In this document: in pieces, positions 47,288 to 57,479 of the stretch
Numbering within the stretch: the first letter of the stretch is position 1
Layout of the letters: every line of letters starts with the position of its first letter
Source of the DNA: Dermacentor variabilis
Taxonomy: Eukaryota > Arthropoda > Arachnida > Ixodida > Ixodidae
Reading direction: 5' to 3'
Assembly: GCF_050947875.1 (NCBI RefSeq)
Contig: NC_134572.1
Coordinates: 126,411,605-126,475,604, forward strand
DNA length: 64,000 nt
Notes under the pieces: model-generated
The model's database searches: none
Told to the model about the DNA's origin: nothing
What the model saw: the letters and a program-made list of their open reading frames with translations, nothing else
Made by a program: the position numbers and the translations under genes

Positions 47288-49036
47288 TGGGAAGTGGCAG
47301 AACAGCAACAGCGGCGGGACCTTAACCGACAACGCTAGCACGCGTGGGCAGTGATTTCGGCGCCCTCGCGGTCGCGACGGGGGCCGCAACCTATATCGTG
47401 TCGGATCGGAGACGCGTGTTCCTTTGAAGCAACCCGCATGCCGTTGTGGAGCGTGACGCCGTACATCGGTCGTTACCTTCACGCCTTAATTATCCCTGCT
47501 GGGTGCCCCCCTCTCTTCCACTTCCAGTTTCCACCGTAAAAGCCGAACGTAGTGCTCCTGGAGAGAACCTCTGCTATCCTCCCCATTCTTGCGCCGCACC
47601 AGTTGCAAACGCGCTCCCACAGAAGGGACAGATAAGCGACGCGAGCGTACTTCTTTTTTTTTTTTTTCATTTGTTCTAAATCAATGTTCACCCGTCCAGC
47701 TTCGCCCCCCGGAACCGAGAAGACCAAGATATTTATCATCGCAGTAAGTTAAATGGGGCTCGTATCCATTCGCTCTTTTTTTTTTTGAGTACACGCAATG
47801 CTAGATCTTTCTTGCGTTGGTCTGTATAGACGCACCCGAACTACTGAACTGCTGCTCCTGCTAGGCATCCAAATTGAACTTAAGGAAACCCGGAAGTCCC
47901 TCAGGGATATAATTGCTTTTCAAGACGGTTCTTATTAGTGAATTGTACGTTTGCGAACGTGATAAGCCCATTTTCTTAAAGGCTCGTTTGGTTGTTAGTA
48001 CCTTCGTGTAATTGGACAAAGTAATGGTCTCTTCATAATGTTTGTCCTTAAAGCCGTTTTTATTGATTTAACCACTAAAATACTGTAACATTGTGTGACC
48101 GACTTATTTGTGCTGGATATTTCTTTATCGCGTCCATCACCGTATGCTAAAGGAACTTCTGGAATGTTCCCTTGGTCTAAACGAAAGCAGTGAAATTTTT
48201 CTCCCAACTGACTGCGATAATCCGCTTAAGCCGTTTCGCCCCGGAATGGCTATCCTTAATGAATGTGGTAAATACTCACTTCTGAGTTAATTTCAAAATG
48301 AATTAAAATAAATGCATACCAAACTGTGTACCCTGGGACGGAGAAGGTTTAAGCGAGAGATGCCTCCATATCATCACCACCGTGTTCGCGGTCCCTTGTC
48401 TGGAGCGGTCACTTTCGTGCATGTAACTGAAGCGCTGACGTGAAAGGGGATCGGGTTTATTAACATGGGAATTGACAACCCTTTCTCGCAGGGATGAGCG
48501 AACAAAAAGAGAAAAGAAGGATTTCAAGGATGCCTTATGTGTCACACAGGCGCTGCTTGTTTTGGGCAGAGAGCTCTTTAAGCGGGGTTCGAGTTTTAAA
48601 TAAATGCAGGTCGAATGCGTGGCTTGCTACAGCAATTCACAGATTGAACGCGATATTTTACAAACTTGCAGGCGTTGTCAGATTCAGTCTTCCTAAGGTA
48701 AGACTTTTAAAGTCTTGCGGTGTAAAAGCCAAAGCCGCTCAGTCTGGAGTCCAAAACCAAGCGATGGCTTCCGTAAACTGCGTGTCGAATAAGTGATCTT
48801 AAGAGACGGATTTTGCTGCATTTGCGTACGACGATTTACGTGTCTTAAGGAATGGGGCTTGCGCGCGCAATGCAACAAGCCCTGAGCGCGAACAATTTAT
48901 TACCGGTGTGGGATGATTGCCCACCAGCAGGCGTGGTATTCTCAGGACTTCAATACGATAACAACTTTGTCTCCTAATATCTATCAAGAGTTGTGATTGT
49001 CCTCGTAGTTCTTTATTGCATAGTAATCAGTAAATG
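47288..49036. other. anonymous non-coding DNA
   Basis: No recognisable gene or element. A poly-T run near 47,652 and one near 47,778 are the only low-complexity features. Confidence 0.35.
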
Positions 49037-49041
49037 TCCAG

Positions 49042-49766
49042 CAGTGCTATTGGAGGAATTAGAGGGCAGTAAATGGGATATTATATGGCTCAGTGAAGTT
49101 AGGAGGACAAAAGAAGCATATATAGTGCTAAAAAGCGGACACGTCCTGTGCTACCGGGGCTTAGCGGAGAGACGAGAACTAGGAGTCGGATTCCTGATTA
49201 ATAAGGATATAGCTGGTAACGTACAGGAACTCTATAGCATTAGCGAGAGGGTGGCAAGTCTTGTTGTGAAACTCAATAAGAGGTACAAATTGAATGTCCC
49301 TACATCCAGTCATGATGACCAGGAAGTTGAAAGCTTCTATGAAGACGTGGAATCGGCGATTGGCAAAGTCAAAACAAAATACACTATCCTGATGGGCGAC
49401 TTCAATGCCAGAGTAGGCAAGAAGCAGGCTGGAGACAAGTCAGTGGGGGAATATGGCATAGGCTCTAGGAATAGCAGGGGAGAGTTATTAGTAGAGTTTG
49501 CAGAACAGAATAATAGGCGGATAATGAATACCTTCTTCAGAAAGCGGCATAGCCGAAAGTGGACGCGGAGGAGCCCGATCGCAGAGAATAGAAATGAAAT
49601 AGACTTTATACTCTGCGCTAACCCTGGCATCATAAAAATCATAAAAGATGTGGACGTGCTCGGCAAGGTGCGCAGCAGTGACCATAAGATGGTAAGAACT
49701 CGAATTAGCCTAGACTTGAGGAGGGAACGGAAGAAACGGTACATAAGAAGCCCATCAATGAGTTAG
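49042..49766 (+). pseudogene. RTE endonuclease (copy A)
   Basis: This is the apurinic-like endonuclease domain of the RTE ORF. It retains LLEELEGSKWDIIWLSEVRR (catalytic Glu), ILMGDFNARVGKK (Asp and Asn), NEIDFILCANPG and SSDHKMVRTR (Asp-His). The N-terminal Asn motif is lost with the 5' truncation. Relative to the copy at 56 kb, five codons around the VYAPT motif are deleted and a short duplication adds KIIKD before VDVLGKV. The frame ends near 49,766 at a frameshift. Confidence 0.88.
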
Positions 49767-49958
49767 CGGTAATAAGGAAAATAGACGAATTCCGGATCAA
49801 GCTACAGAACAGGTATTCGGCTTTAACTCAGAAAGAGGACTTCAGTGTTGAAGATATGAACGACAATCTTATGGGCATGATTATGGTCATTATGAAAATG
49901 TGTCGGTGATAACTCTGTTAGACAGGATGCCAATAAGTTATCGCAGGAGACGAAAGAT

Positions 49959-51667
49959 TTGATCAAGAACCGCAAATGTATGAAAGCCTCTAACCCTACG
50001 GCTAGAATAGAACTGGCAGAACTTTCGAAGTTAATCAACAAGCGTAAGACAGCTGACATTAGGAAGTATAATATGGATAGAATTTCACATGCTCTCAGGA
50101 ATGTAGGATGCCTAAAAGCAGTGAAGAAGAACCTAGGAATAGGCAAGAATCAAATGTATGCGTTAAGAGACAAAGCCGGCAATATCATTACTAATATGGA
50201 TTAGATAGTTCAAGTGGCTGAGGAGTTCTATAGAGATTTATACAGTACCAGTGGCACCCACGACGATAATGGAAGAGAGAATAGTTTAGAGGAATTTGAT
50301 ATCCCACAAGAAACGTCAGAAGAAGTAAAGAAAGCTTTGGGAGCTATGCAAAAGGGGAAGGCCGCTGGGGAGGATCAGGTAACAGCAGATTTGTTGAAGG
50401 ATGGTGGGCGTATTGTTCTAGAAAAACTGGCCACCCTGTATACGCAATGCCCCATGACTTCGAGCGTACCGGAATCTTGGAAGAACGCTAACATAATCCT
50501 AATCCATAAGGAAAGACTTGAAAAATTATAGACCACTCAGCTTACTGTCATTTGCCTAGAAAGTAGTTACTGAGGTAATCGCAAATAGCATCAGAAACAC
50601 CTCAGACTTCTCTCAACCAAAGGACGAGGCAGGATTCTGTAAAGGATACTCAACAATAAACCTTATTTACACTATCAATCAGGTGATAGAGAAATGTGCG
50701 GAATATAACCAACCCTTATATATAGCTTTCATTGATTACGAGAAAGCGTTTGATTCAGTCGAAACCTCAGCAGTTATGGAGGCATTACGGAATCAGGGTG
50801 TAGACGAGCCGTAAGTAAAAATACTGAAAGATATCTATAGCGCCTCCCCAGCCACCGTAGTCCTCCATAAAGAAAGCAAGAAAATCTCAATAAAGAAATA
50901 ATTTTTTTTAATATATCGGGTTTTACATGCCAAAACCACTTTCTCATTATGAGGCACGCCGTAGAGGGGGACTCCGGAAATTTTGACCACCTGGGGTTCT
51001 TTAACGTGCACCTAAATCTAAGTACACGGGTGTTTTCGCATTTCGCCCCCATCGAAATGCGGCCGCCGTGGCCCGGATTCCATCCCGCGACCTCGTGCTC
51101 AGCAGCCTAACACCATAGCCACTGAGCAAACCACGGCGGGTCAATAAAGAAAGGCGTCAGGCAGGGTGATACGATCTCTCCAATGCTATTCACAGCGTGT
51201 TTACAGGTGGTATTCACAGACCTGGATTGGGAAGAATTGGAGATAAGAGTTAATGGAGAATACCTTAGTAACTTGCGATTCGCTGATGATATTGCCTTGC
51301 TTAGTAATTCAGGGGACCAACTGCAATGCATGCTCACTGACCTGGAGAGGCAAAGCAGAAGAGTGGGTCTAAAAATTAATCTGCAGAAAACTAAAGTAAT
51401 GTTTAACACTCTCGGAAGAGAACAGCAGTTTACGATAGGTAGCGAGGCACTGGAAGTGGCAAGGGAATACATATAATTAGGACAGGTAGTGACCGCGGAT
51501 CCGGATCATGAGGCTGAAATAATCAGAATAAGAATGGTAGCTGGGGTGCATTCGGCAGACAATCTCCGGTCATGAATAGCAAATCGCCATTATCCCTCAA
51601 CAGAAAAGCGTATAACAGCTGTGTCTTACCAGTACTCACGTACGGGGAAGAAACCTGGAGGCTTACG
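49959..51667 (+). pseudogene. RTE reverse transcriptase (copy A), split by SINE
   Basis: Fragments in order: 49,959-50,204 (linker region up to an in-frame TAG), 50,214-50,531 (TADLLKDGGRIVLEKL, then a frame break at HKE where the full copy has HKKGD), and the palm around 50,740 (FIDYEKAFDSVETSAVME). After the SINE come GVRQGDTISPML and NLRFADDIALLSNSGDQLQ (catalytic Asp pair), with KINLQKTKVM. The polymerase residues survive but the frame has at least four breaks. The protein would have primed cDNA synthesis at a nicked target. Confidence 0.88.
50899..51140 (-). mobile_element. tRNA-derived SINE inserted in RTE copy A
   Basis: A 242-bp minus-strand SINE lies between two copies of TCAATAAAGAAA (50,887-50,898 and 51,141-51,152). 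The uninterrupted RTE has one such site at 58,304-58,315 (CCAATAAAGAAAGG). On the minus strand it starts ACCCGCCGTGG with box A GCTCAGTGGC and box B GGATGGAATCC (one change from the GGATCGAATCC seen at 11.5 kb). It continues with GAACCCCAGGTGGTC and CGGAGTCCCCCTC and ends in an A-rich tail next to the left duplication. It is the best-preserved SINE in the window. Confidence 0.96.
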
Positions 51668-53130
51668 AATAGTGTTGAATAGTACGAATAGTGTTGTTCC
51701 GCAGAAAAGCGGGAGCGTGCGCTCTGCTCACTGATGTCACAGTTGCAGCGGCGGCGTCGGTAGTGGTTGGCGGTTGCAATGGAGTAGCGCGCACGCTCTT
51801 GCGTCCCGCGAGGACGGCCGTGCAAGTACGACACTGCGGAGAAAGTTCGCACACCTGCGTCTGCACGATCCCGATGACAGGGAGATCCTGAACTGCGGAA
51901 GCGAGGAGCGAAACAACGAAGAGTACGACGAGCGGCAGAAGCCGAGCGACGACAACCCCAATTGCATAACTTCGTGTATTACCAAATGTGCAGCAGGGTT
52001 TCGTCTTCTTGTGTTACAACAGCGTAAAACCTGCCAAACTGTTTTCTTACGCTCTATCTTTCTAAGTTTCCAAGCGCTCATAGATTTCTAAAGTCATAGC
52101 AAGGCCAATAGTGTCTGCCCACACGCACAATTGCAACTCGTTGCATTTAAAGCTCAATATTTTGTTACCAATGATTAGTTGGCAAAGTCACAAAGCCGTT
52201 TAAAGTCATTTGCTGCCCATCATGCCGATACTAGATGAAGCGCCAAACTAGCAGCTTCCGTAGACACTGGCGCCAGAGTCCTCTAAACTTTTTGTAAGAA
52301 ACGCATGCCTGGCTCCAGGCTTCAAGCGCGCTGAACTGTGACAGCGCTCCGCCGCACTCACCTTTTCTCTGCCGCATCGTTCATCACGCAGAGCGACGAC
52401 AGCCACGAAAGCAGCCGGGCGGCTCACCGGAGAGAAAGGGAAGGGGGCGTGCGCAGTTGCCAGAAGAGCGCGCACCTCGGCTGATCTGCGCGCGCTGTCT
52501 GCTAAAGGAACGCAAAGCGCCCAGAAAAATTACTGGAGGCTCACTTTGAGCTAATTCAAATAGAACGAAACAAACGACGTGTCGTCGCCAAGAGAGAATC
52601 ACCTTCACGCGCGAGAGACACGGCGCGAGCACGCGTGCGCAAGCACTCGTGCATTGCGAGACTGCCGCAACTTAGCTAACAGGTAGCCCTAAAGAGAGAT
52701 TGTTTTAAATGTATATACACGTCACTAAGCTTCATGCTCGAGTGAACAGTCTGTCGCCCGAGGCCTTTGTTTAGGAACGCGGCGGTGAAAAGCAGTGGTG
52801 CGGCTGCAGGGCGAATTCTTTTCCGGGGAGGAAAGATCTCATCACAGCGTTTGCAGCATGAACGTTGTTGAGTTGAGTCGTTCTCCCGTCGTACGATTCG
52901 TGTGCTCGAGCTGCCGGTTCGACCGCGTGACGCGCTTTGGTGTTGCGCACGTGATTGCGCGTAGTGTTGAACCGGAGTTGCGGTGGCGGCTTTCAGTTGT
53001 CGTGGAATCTTTCAATATGCCGTTACCGGTGCGATACCGGTTCGTTGTAAAGATTTTACAACGAAGCTCTATACCTCGATTATCCAAGGATACTTTAGTG
53101 TCATTGGTGTGGTAAGCAAAAAAAAAAAAA
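51668..53130. other. anonymous, partly GC-rich DNA
   Basis: Two GC-rich patches (51,690-51,960 and 52,250-52,640) carry open frames on both strands without recognisable domains. A perfect hairpin TTCGTTGTAAA / TTTACAACGAA with a 3-base loop lies at 53,041-53,065. An A12 run at 53,118-53,129 directly precedes the minisatellite unit. Confidence 0.4.
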
Positions 53131-53220
53131 CTCCCCATACGTAGATCGATCCCGAAGATAGTGCATTGCCGGGCCGACCCACGGCGGAGGTGAAGCAGGC
53201 GTTAAGCATTACCCACACTT
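53131..53220 (+). repeat. 78-bp minisatellite unit left of the LINE
   Basis: One unit is present: CTCCCCATACG, GATCCCGAAGATAGTGCA, CCGACCCACGGCGGAGGTG, AAGCAGGCGTTAAGC. It runs into CATTACCCACACTT (53,207-53,220), the target duplication of the LINE. The array resumes at 62,398 beyond the LINE, so this unit and the three there were once contiguous. Confidence 0.92.
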
Positions 53221-53745
53221 CCCCGCAGTGGCGTCTGCGCAAGCAGGCGTTTGGTGCGTTGCGACACCACGTACCTGAGCACACGAGGGTTGGACCCTCC
53301 CGCGTGTAGCCGTGCGCGGCTTAGCCGTGTCCGGGGAAAGAGGGATCCTGGGGGTTGAGCCGATGCCGGGTGTTTGGACCTTTAAGGCCCCCCGGCGGAG
53401 GCAACACACCTCTTTGGCCTCTGCTTCACGTAGACGGCACCCCCGGACTGACCCACCCGGGGGAAATCGGCAGTCGCCTTTTCCTGTCTCTCTCTTCGCA
53501 CATCTTCGTCTTTCCCTCTCCCTTTTAGTCTTTCCTGTCTTCTTTTTTTTCTGATAACTTCCAACATTCCTGGCGGCGAGGGTTAACCTGGTGTGATATG
53601 ACCTACCTTGGTTATAACATATGTGGTTATAGCGACGATGTACAGTTGGCATGGCAGGGCTTGTTTCACCACATACCTTGCCTTGTCCCCTTGTTGGGCT
53701 CGGTGGTGGGTGACTGGCATCGTTGCTGAATACTCAATATATTTC

Positions 53746-54918
53746 ATGGGAACTTCCAACCCTTTTTCAACCGATCGTCCCTCTAAAAGGGGGCGCACCG
53801 ATGCTGCATTTCAGTTTTCTCTAAAACCCACTCAGACTTTCCCGAAATTTCACGTTGTACACAGTGAGAAACATGACAAGAAGGCAAGAACGATTTCACC
53901 ATTCATTGTGGCGAAGTATCTTACAGAGACCATTGGAGGCGGCTATAAGATCACCAAGCTGGCCAGTGGGGACCTATTACTTGAACTGAAAGACAAAGCA
54001 CAACATGACAAGCTAACGAACCTTGTACAACTTGGAGACATCCCTGTCAGTGTAACAGCACACCGAACCATGAATACGGCCAAAGGCGTAATCTCTGACA
54101 CCGACTTGATGGACTTGACCGATGAAGAACTCCTGGAAGGATGGAAGGATGAAAATGTAATAAACGTACAAAGAATAAAGATCAGACGGGACAACAAGGA
54201 GCTGCCAACTAAACACCTAATCGTTACCTTTGGCTCTAGCACGTTACCAGAGACATTAGAAACTGGATATATCAAAATCAGAGTACGACCTTACATCCCC
54301 AACCCGCGACGCTGTTTTAAATGCCAGAGGTTTGGCCACGCTTCCCAGAGCTGCCGAGGGCGGCTAACATGTGCGAAATGCGGCATCAATGATCACTCTG
54401 CAGATGACTGTAAGGCTGAGCCCCGTTGTAGTAATTGTAACGGTGGCCACCCTGCATATTCACGATCATGCGCAGTCTGGAAAAAAGAAAAAGAAATAAT
54501 TACGATAAAGGTAAAAGAAAACATAACTTTCAGAGAAGCAAGACAACGCATCTCACCAACATTTGCACAGAGCACATCTTTCGCCGAAGTGGTACGTCGG
54601 GGGGCAGTACCACAACGGCACTTGGCGGACGCCAGCGCCACGCATAGCGAGCGTGCGGCAACGCCACCCGCCCCCATGGTGGGAGCAGCGAAGGCTGCCC
54701 TACCTCTCCCGAATTTGTCCACAGTGGAGGCCTCTGCTGGTGCTGGCACCAGTCAGCCCAGCTCCGAGGTCAAGACAAACCCACCAACCACCAGGACGGT
54801 GGGCTCCAAGGCCTTGTCTTTAGAGACAAAGCCTTCGCGTAAAACACACCGCTCGCAAGAGCGCGTGTCCCCTCTCAAGAGGCCATGGACACAACACCCA
54901 GTCAGAAGGCGCAGTTGA
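53746..54918 (+). CDS. I-superfamily LINE ORF1 (Gag-like RNA-binding protein)
   Basis: The protein coats LINE RNA and helps form the ribonucleoprotein that carries ORF2. From the Met at 53,746 it has 390 residues. The open frame extends upstream to 53,608, but the stretch before MGTSNPFS is hydrophobic and lies in the leader, so I prefer the internal Met. The N-terminal half (YLTETIGGGYKITKLASGDL, later IKIRVRPYIPNPRRCFKC) resembles the region before the knuckles in related elements. Three knuckles follow at about residues 187-235: CFKCQRFGHASQSC, CAKCGINDHSADDC and CSNCNGGHPAYSRSC. Next come KEKEIITIKVKENITFREA, typical of this family, and a Pro/Ser/Ala-rich tail ending in basic residues. 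The frame is uninterrupted. ORF2 begins 127 bp downstream. Confidence 0.92.
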   Translation: MGTSNPFSTDRPSKRGRTDAAFQFSLKPTQTFPKFHVVHSEKHDKKARTISPFIVAKYLTETIGGGYKITKLASGDLLLELKDKAQHDKLTNLVQLGDIPVSVTAHRTMNTAKGVISDTDLMDLTDEELLEGWKDENVINVQRIKIRRDNKELPTKHLIVTFGSSTLPETLETGYIKIRVRPYIPNPRRCFKCQRFGHASQSCRGRLTCAKCGINDHSADDCKAEPRCSNCNGGHPAYSRSCAVWKKEKEIITIKVKENITFREARQRISPTFAQSTSFAEVVRRGAVPQRHLADASATHSERAATPPAPMVGAAKAALPLPNLSTVEASAGAGTSQPSSEVKTNPPTTRTVGSKALSLETKPSRKTHRSQERVSPLKRPWTQHPVRRRS

Positions 54919-55045
54919 CGTCTAAGGAGCGGCGCGACATTGTCGACCGCTCCAGGAAAGACAAAACTCCAATTACAGGGCCTCAAAAGGGCGCTGTAAG
55001 CTAAATCAAGTCCTCTTTCACACATAGCACAACATTTATTTTAAT

Positions 55046-56024
55046 ATGGATACACGTATTATTCAGTGGAATATCAGAGGCCTGCTTTGCAACCTCGATG
55101 ATATCCAAGAACTCCTTAATCAACTAACTCCTAAAGTGCTGTGTGTCCAAGAGACTCATTTGAAATCTAAACACAAACACTTCCTACGTCAGTATGTTAT
55201 TTTTCGGAAGGATCGCGATGATGCCCTCGCATCATCCGGCGGCGTAGCCATCATAGCTGACAAATCTATAGCCTGTCAACACTTACGGCTACAAACACCC
55301 CTTGAGGCAGTGGCCGTTCGTGCTGTACTTTTAAATAAACTGATCACCATTTGCTCTTTATACATACCGCCGCATTTTCAGCTTCACAAACAAGAATTCC
55401 AAACATTAATAGATCAGTTACCCGAACCATATCTTGTGCTTGGAGATTTAAATGCTCACAGCAACCTATGGGGCGACTCGCGCTGCGACGCGAGAGGTCG
55501 CTTGATTGAACAGTTCCTTTTTTCTTCAGGTGCATGTCTTTTGAACGGGAAGGAGCCCACGTATTATAACATGGCAAACAAAACATACTCCTCAATAGAT
55601 CTTAGCATATCATCTCCTACTCTTCTACCTTACTTTAAATGGAAAGTTATTAAAAACCCATACGGGAGTGATCATTTCCCTGTAGTTCTAAGCACACCAA
55701 TGACTAATGAATGCCTTCCACAATTACCATGCTGGAGAACTGACTCGGCTGACTGGGAAACGTTCAAAAAGCTTGCTTGTTTATCCTGGGACGACATGTG
55801 TACTTTAAGCATAGACGCTGCGGTTGAATATGTTACGGTTTTTCTCCTTGACACCTCCTCCAAATGTATCCCTGTAACAAGTGGATTGCCCACAAAACGC
55901 AGTCTTCCGTGGTGGAACGATGAGTGTCGAAAAGTGCGAAAGAAGCAAAACAAGGCATGGGGTTTACTTCGGGATTCTCCGACAGCAGAAAATCTAGTCA
56001 ATTTCAAGCAGGTCAAATCTCAGG
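55046..56024 (+). pseudogene. I-superfamily LINE ORF2, endonuclease part
   Basis: This is the N-terminal part of ORF2, the apurinic-like endonuclease that nicks target DNA. Catalytic motifs are all present: IIQWNIRGL (Asn), VLCVQETHLKS (Glu), YLVLGDLNAHSNLWGD (Asp, Asn), SSIDLSI (Asp) and NPYGSDHFPV (Ser-Asp-His). The post-endonuclease linker contains RSLPWWNDECRKVRKKQNKAW, a block conserved in I-type ORF2 proteins. Start is the first ATG after ORF1. The coding sequence is cut at VKSQ by the RTE insertion. The open frame runs on into the RTE to 56,134, but those residues are foreign. The same register resumes at 59,229. Confidence 0.92.
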
Positions 56025-56025
56025 T

Positions 56026-56100
56026 GCAGCGGTGGCGTAGAGGTAGAACACCCGCCTCGCGTGCAAGAGGTCCGTGGTTCGAATCCCGGTGCCGGCAATT
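56026..56100 (+). promoter_or_regulatory. tRNA-like head with pol III box A and box B
   Basis: TGGCGTAGAGG (56,033-56,043) fits box A and GGTTCGAATCC (56,076-56,086) is a perfect box B, at tRNA-like spacing. The stretch ends CGGTGCCGGCA. Between the boxes, GCCTC and GAGGT could pair around a loop containing TGC, an alanine-like arm, but acceptor and T stems pair poorly. It is therefore tRNA-derived, not a working tRNA. It lies inside the RTE target duplication, so it moved with the LINE. An internal pol III promoter is inferred. Confidence 0.8.
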
Positions 56101-56251
56101 TTCCACCGGATTTAAAAAAAAATCCGCGTGTTGATAAAATTGCACAAACAGGCCTGGAGTGTGGCCTCATCCCGGTGACCAGAACCGGCAACGCACTCCC
56201 TCACCAGAGCAGGATTGGCCACCCTGGTGCAGTACTTGGCCACAACCTCCT

Positions 56252-57478
56252 ATGAACACAACAATCAAACCCCGGCCCTCAGTTCCCAGCAGCTGCGAAG
56301 CAACTGACCACGGCGGCGGTCAGACCTGCGACGCAGCAGAGGGTGCTAAGAATCACTGGCTCCGGACAGGCCGCCATTGGAATATGAACCTGGCAACGTT
56401 TAACGCTAGAACGTTATCTAGTGAGGCGAGTCTAGCAGTGCTATTGGAGGAATTAGAGGGCAGTAAATGGGATATAATAGGGCTCAGTGAAGTTAGGAGG
56501 CCAAAAGAAGCATATACAGTGCTAAATAGCGGGCACGTCCTGTGCTACCGGGGCTTAGCGGAGAGAAGAGAACTAGGAGTCGGATTCCTGGTTAATAAGA
56601 ATATAGCTGGTAACATACAGGAATTCTATAGCATTAACGAGAGGGTGGCAGGTCTTGTTGTGAAACTTAATAAGAGGTACAAAATGAAGTTTGTACAGGT
56701 CTACGCCCCTACATCCAGTCATGATGACCAGGAAGTCGAAAGCTTCTATGAAGACGTGGAATCGGCGATGGGCAGAGTGAAAACTAAATACACTATACTA
56801 ATGGGCGACTTTAATGCCAAGGTAGGCAAGAAGCAGTCTGGAGACAAGGCAGTGGGCGAATATGGCATAGGCACTAGGAATAGCAGGGGAGAGTTATTAG
56901 TAGAGTTTGCGGAACAGAATAATATGAGGATAATGAATACCTTCTTCCGCAAGCGGGATAGCCGAAAGTGGACGTGGAGGAGCCCGAACGGCGAGACTAG
57001 AAATGAAATAGACTTCATACTCTGCGCTAACCCTGGCATCATACAAGATGTGGACGTGCTCTGCAAGGTGCGCTGCAGTGACCACAGGATGGTAAGAACT
57101 CGAATTAGCCTAGACCTGAGGAGGGAACGGAAGAAACTGGTACATAAGAAGCCGATCAATGAGTTAGCGGTAAGAGGGAAAATAGAGGAATTCCAGATCA
57201 AGCTACAGAACAGGTATTCAGCTTTAACTCAGGAAGAGGACCTTAGTGTTGAAGCAATAAACGACAATCTTGTGGGCATCATTAAGGAGTGTGCAATGGA
57301 AGTCGGTGGTAACTCCGTTAGGCAGGATACCAGCAAACTATCGCAGGAGATGAAAGATCTGATCAAGAAACGCCAATGTATGAAAGCATCTAACCCTACA
57401 GCTAGAATAGAACTTGCAGAACTTTCGAAGTTAATCAACAAGCGTAAGACAGCTGACATAAGGAAGTATAATATGTAA
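56252..57478 (+). pseudogene. RTE ORF, endonuclease half
   Basis: The nuclease nicks DNA to prime reverse transcription. From the Met at 56,252 (MNTTIKPRPS) about 408 codons are open; the frame itself extends to 56,159. Catalytic motifs: LATFNARTLS (Asn), IIGLSEVRRPK (Glu), KFVQVYAPTSSHDD, YTILMGDFNAKVG (Asp, Asn), KWTWRSPNGETRNEIDFIL (Trp, Asp) and VRCSDHRMVRTR (Asp-His). A basic linker follows (LSKLINKRKTADIRKYN). The stop at 57,476-57,478 is created by the tandem 7-mer TAATATG at 57,469-57,482. Copy A at 50,060 has a single 7-mer there and reads straight on to GATAGAAT, so the two halves were one ORF. Confidence 0.95.
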
Positions 57479-57479
57479 T

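Larger units (their letters stand above)
49037..51667 (+). mobile_element. RTE LINE copy A, decayed, both ends missing
   Basis: This aligns closely by eye with 56,434-58,834 of the full RTE, from CAGCAGTGCTATTGGAGG to CTGGAGGCTTAC. It lacks the 5' leader and the last ~380 bp including the (GAT)n tail. It is interrupted by a SINE (50,899-51,140). Small deletions, insertions and stops are scattered throughout. Loss of the 3' end is not explained by normal reverse-transcription truncation and implies later deletion or rearrangement. The right junction is followed by ACGAATAGTGTTG repeated twice. Confidence 0.92.

Noticed and set aside
54300..54480. Host zinc-knuckle (CNBP-like) protein
   Set aside because: The three knuckles sit in ORF1 directly before a LINE ORF2 with the matching endonuclease, so this is the LINE Gag-like protein.
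56026..56100. A functional tRNA-Ala gene
   Set aside because: Boxes A and B fit, but acceptor and T stems do not pair well and the sequence is the 5' tip of a LINE flanked by a target duplication.
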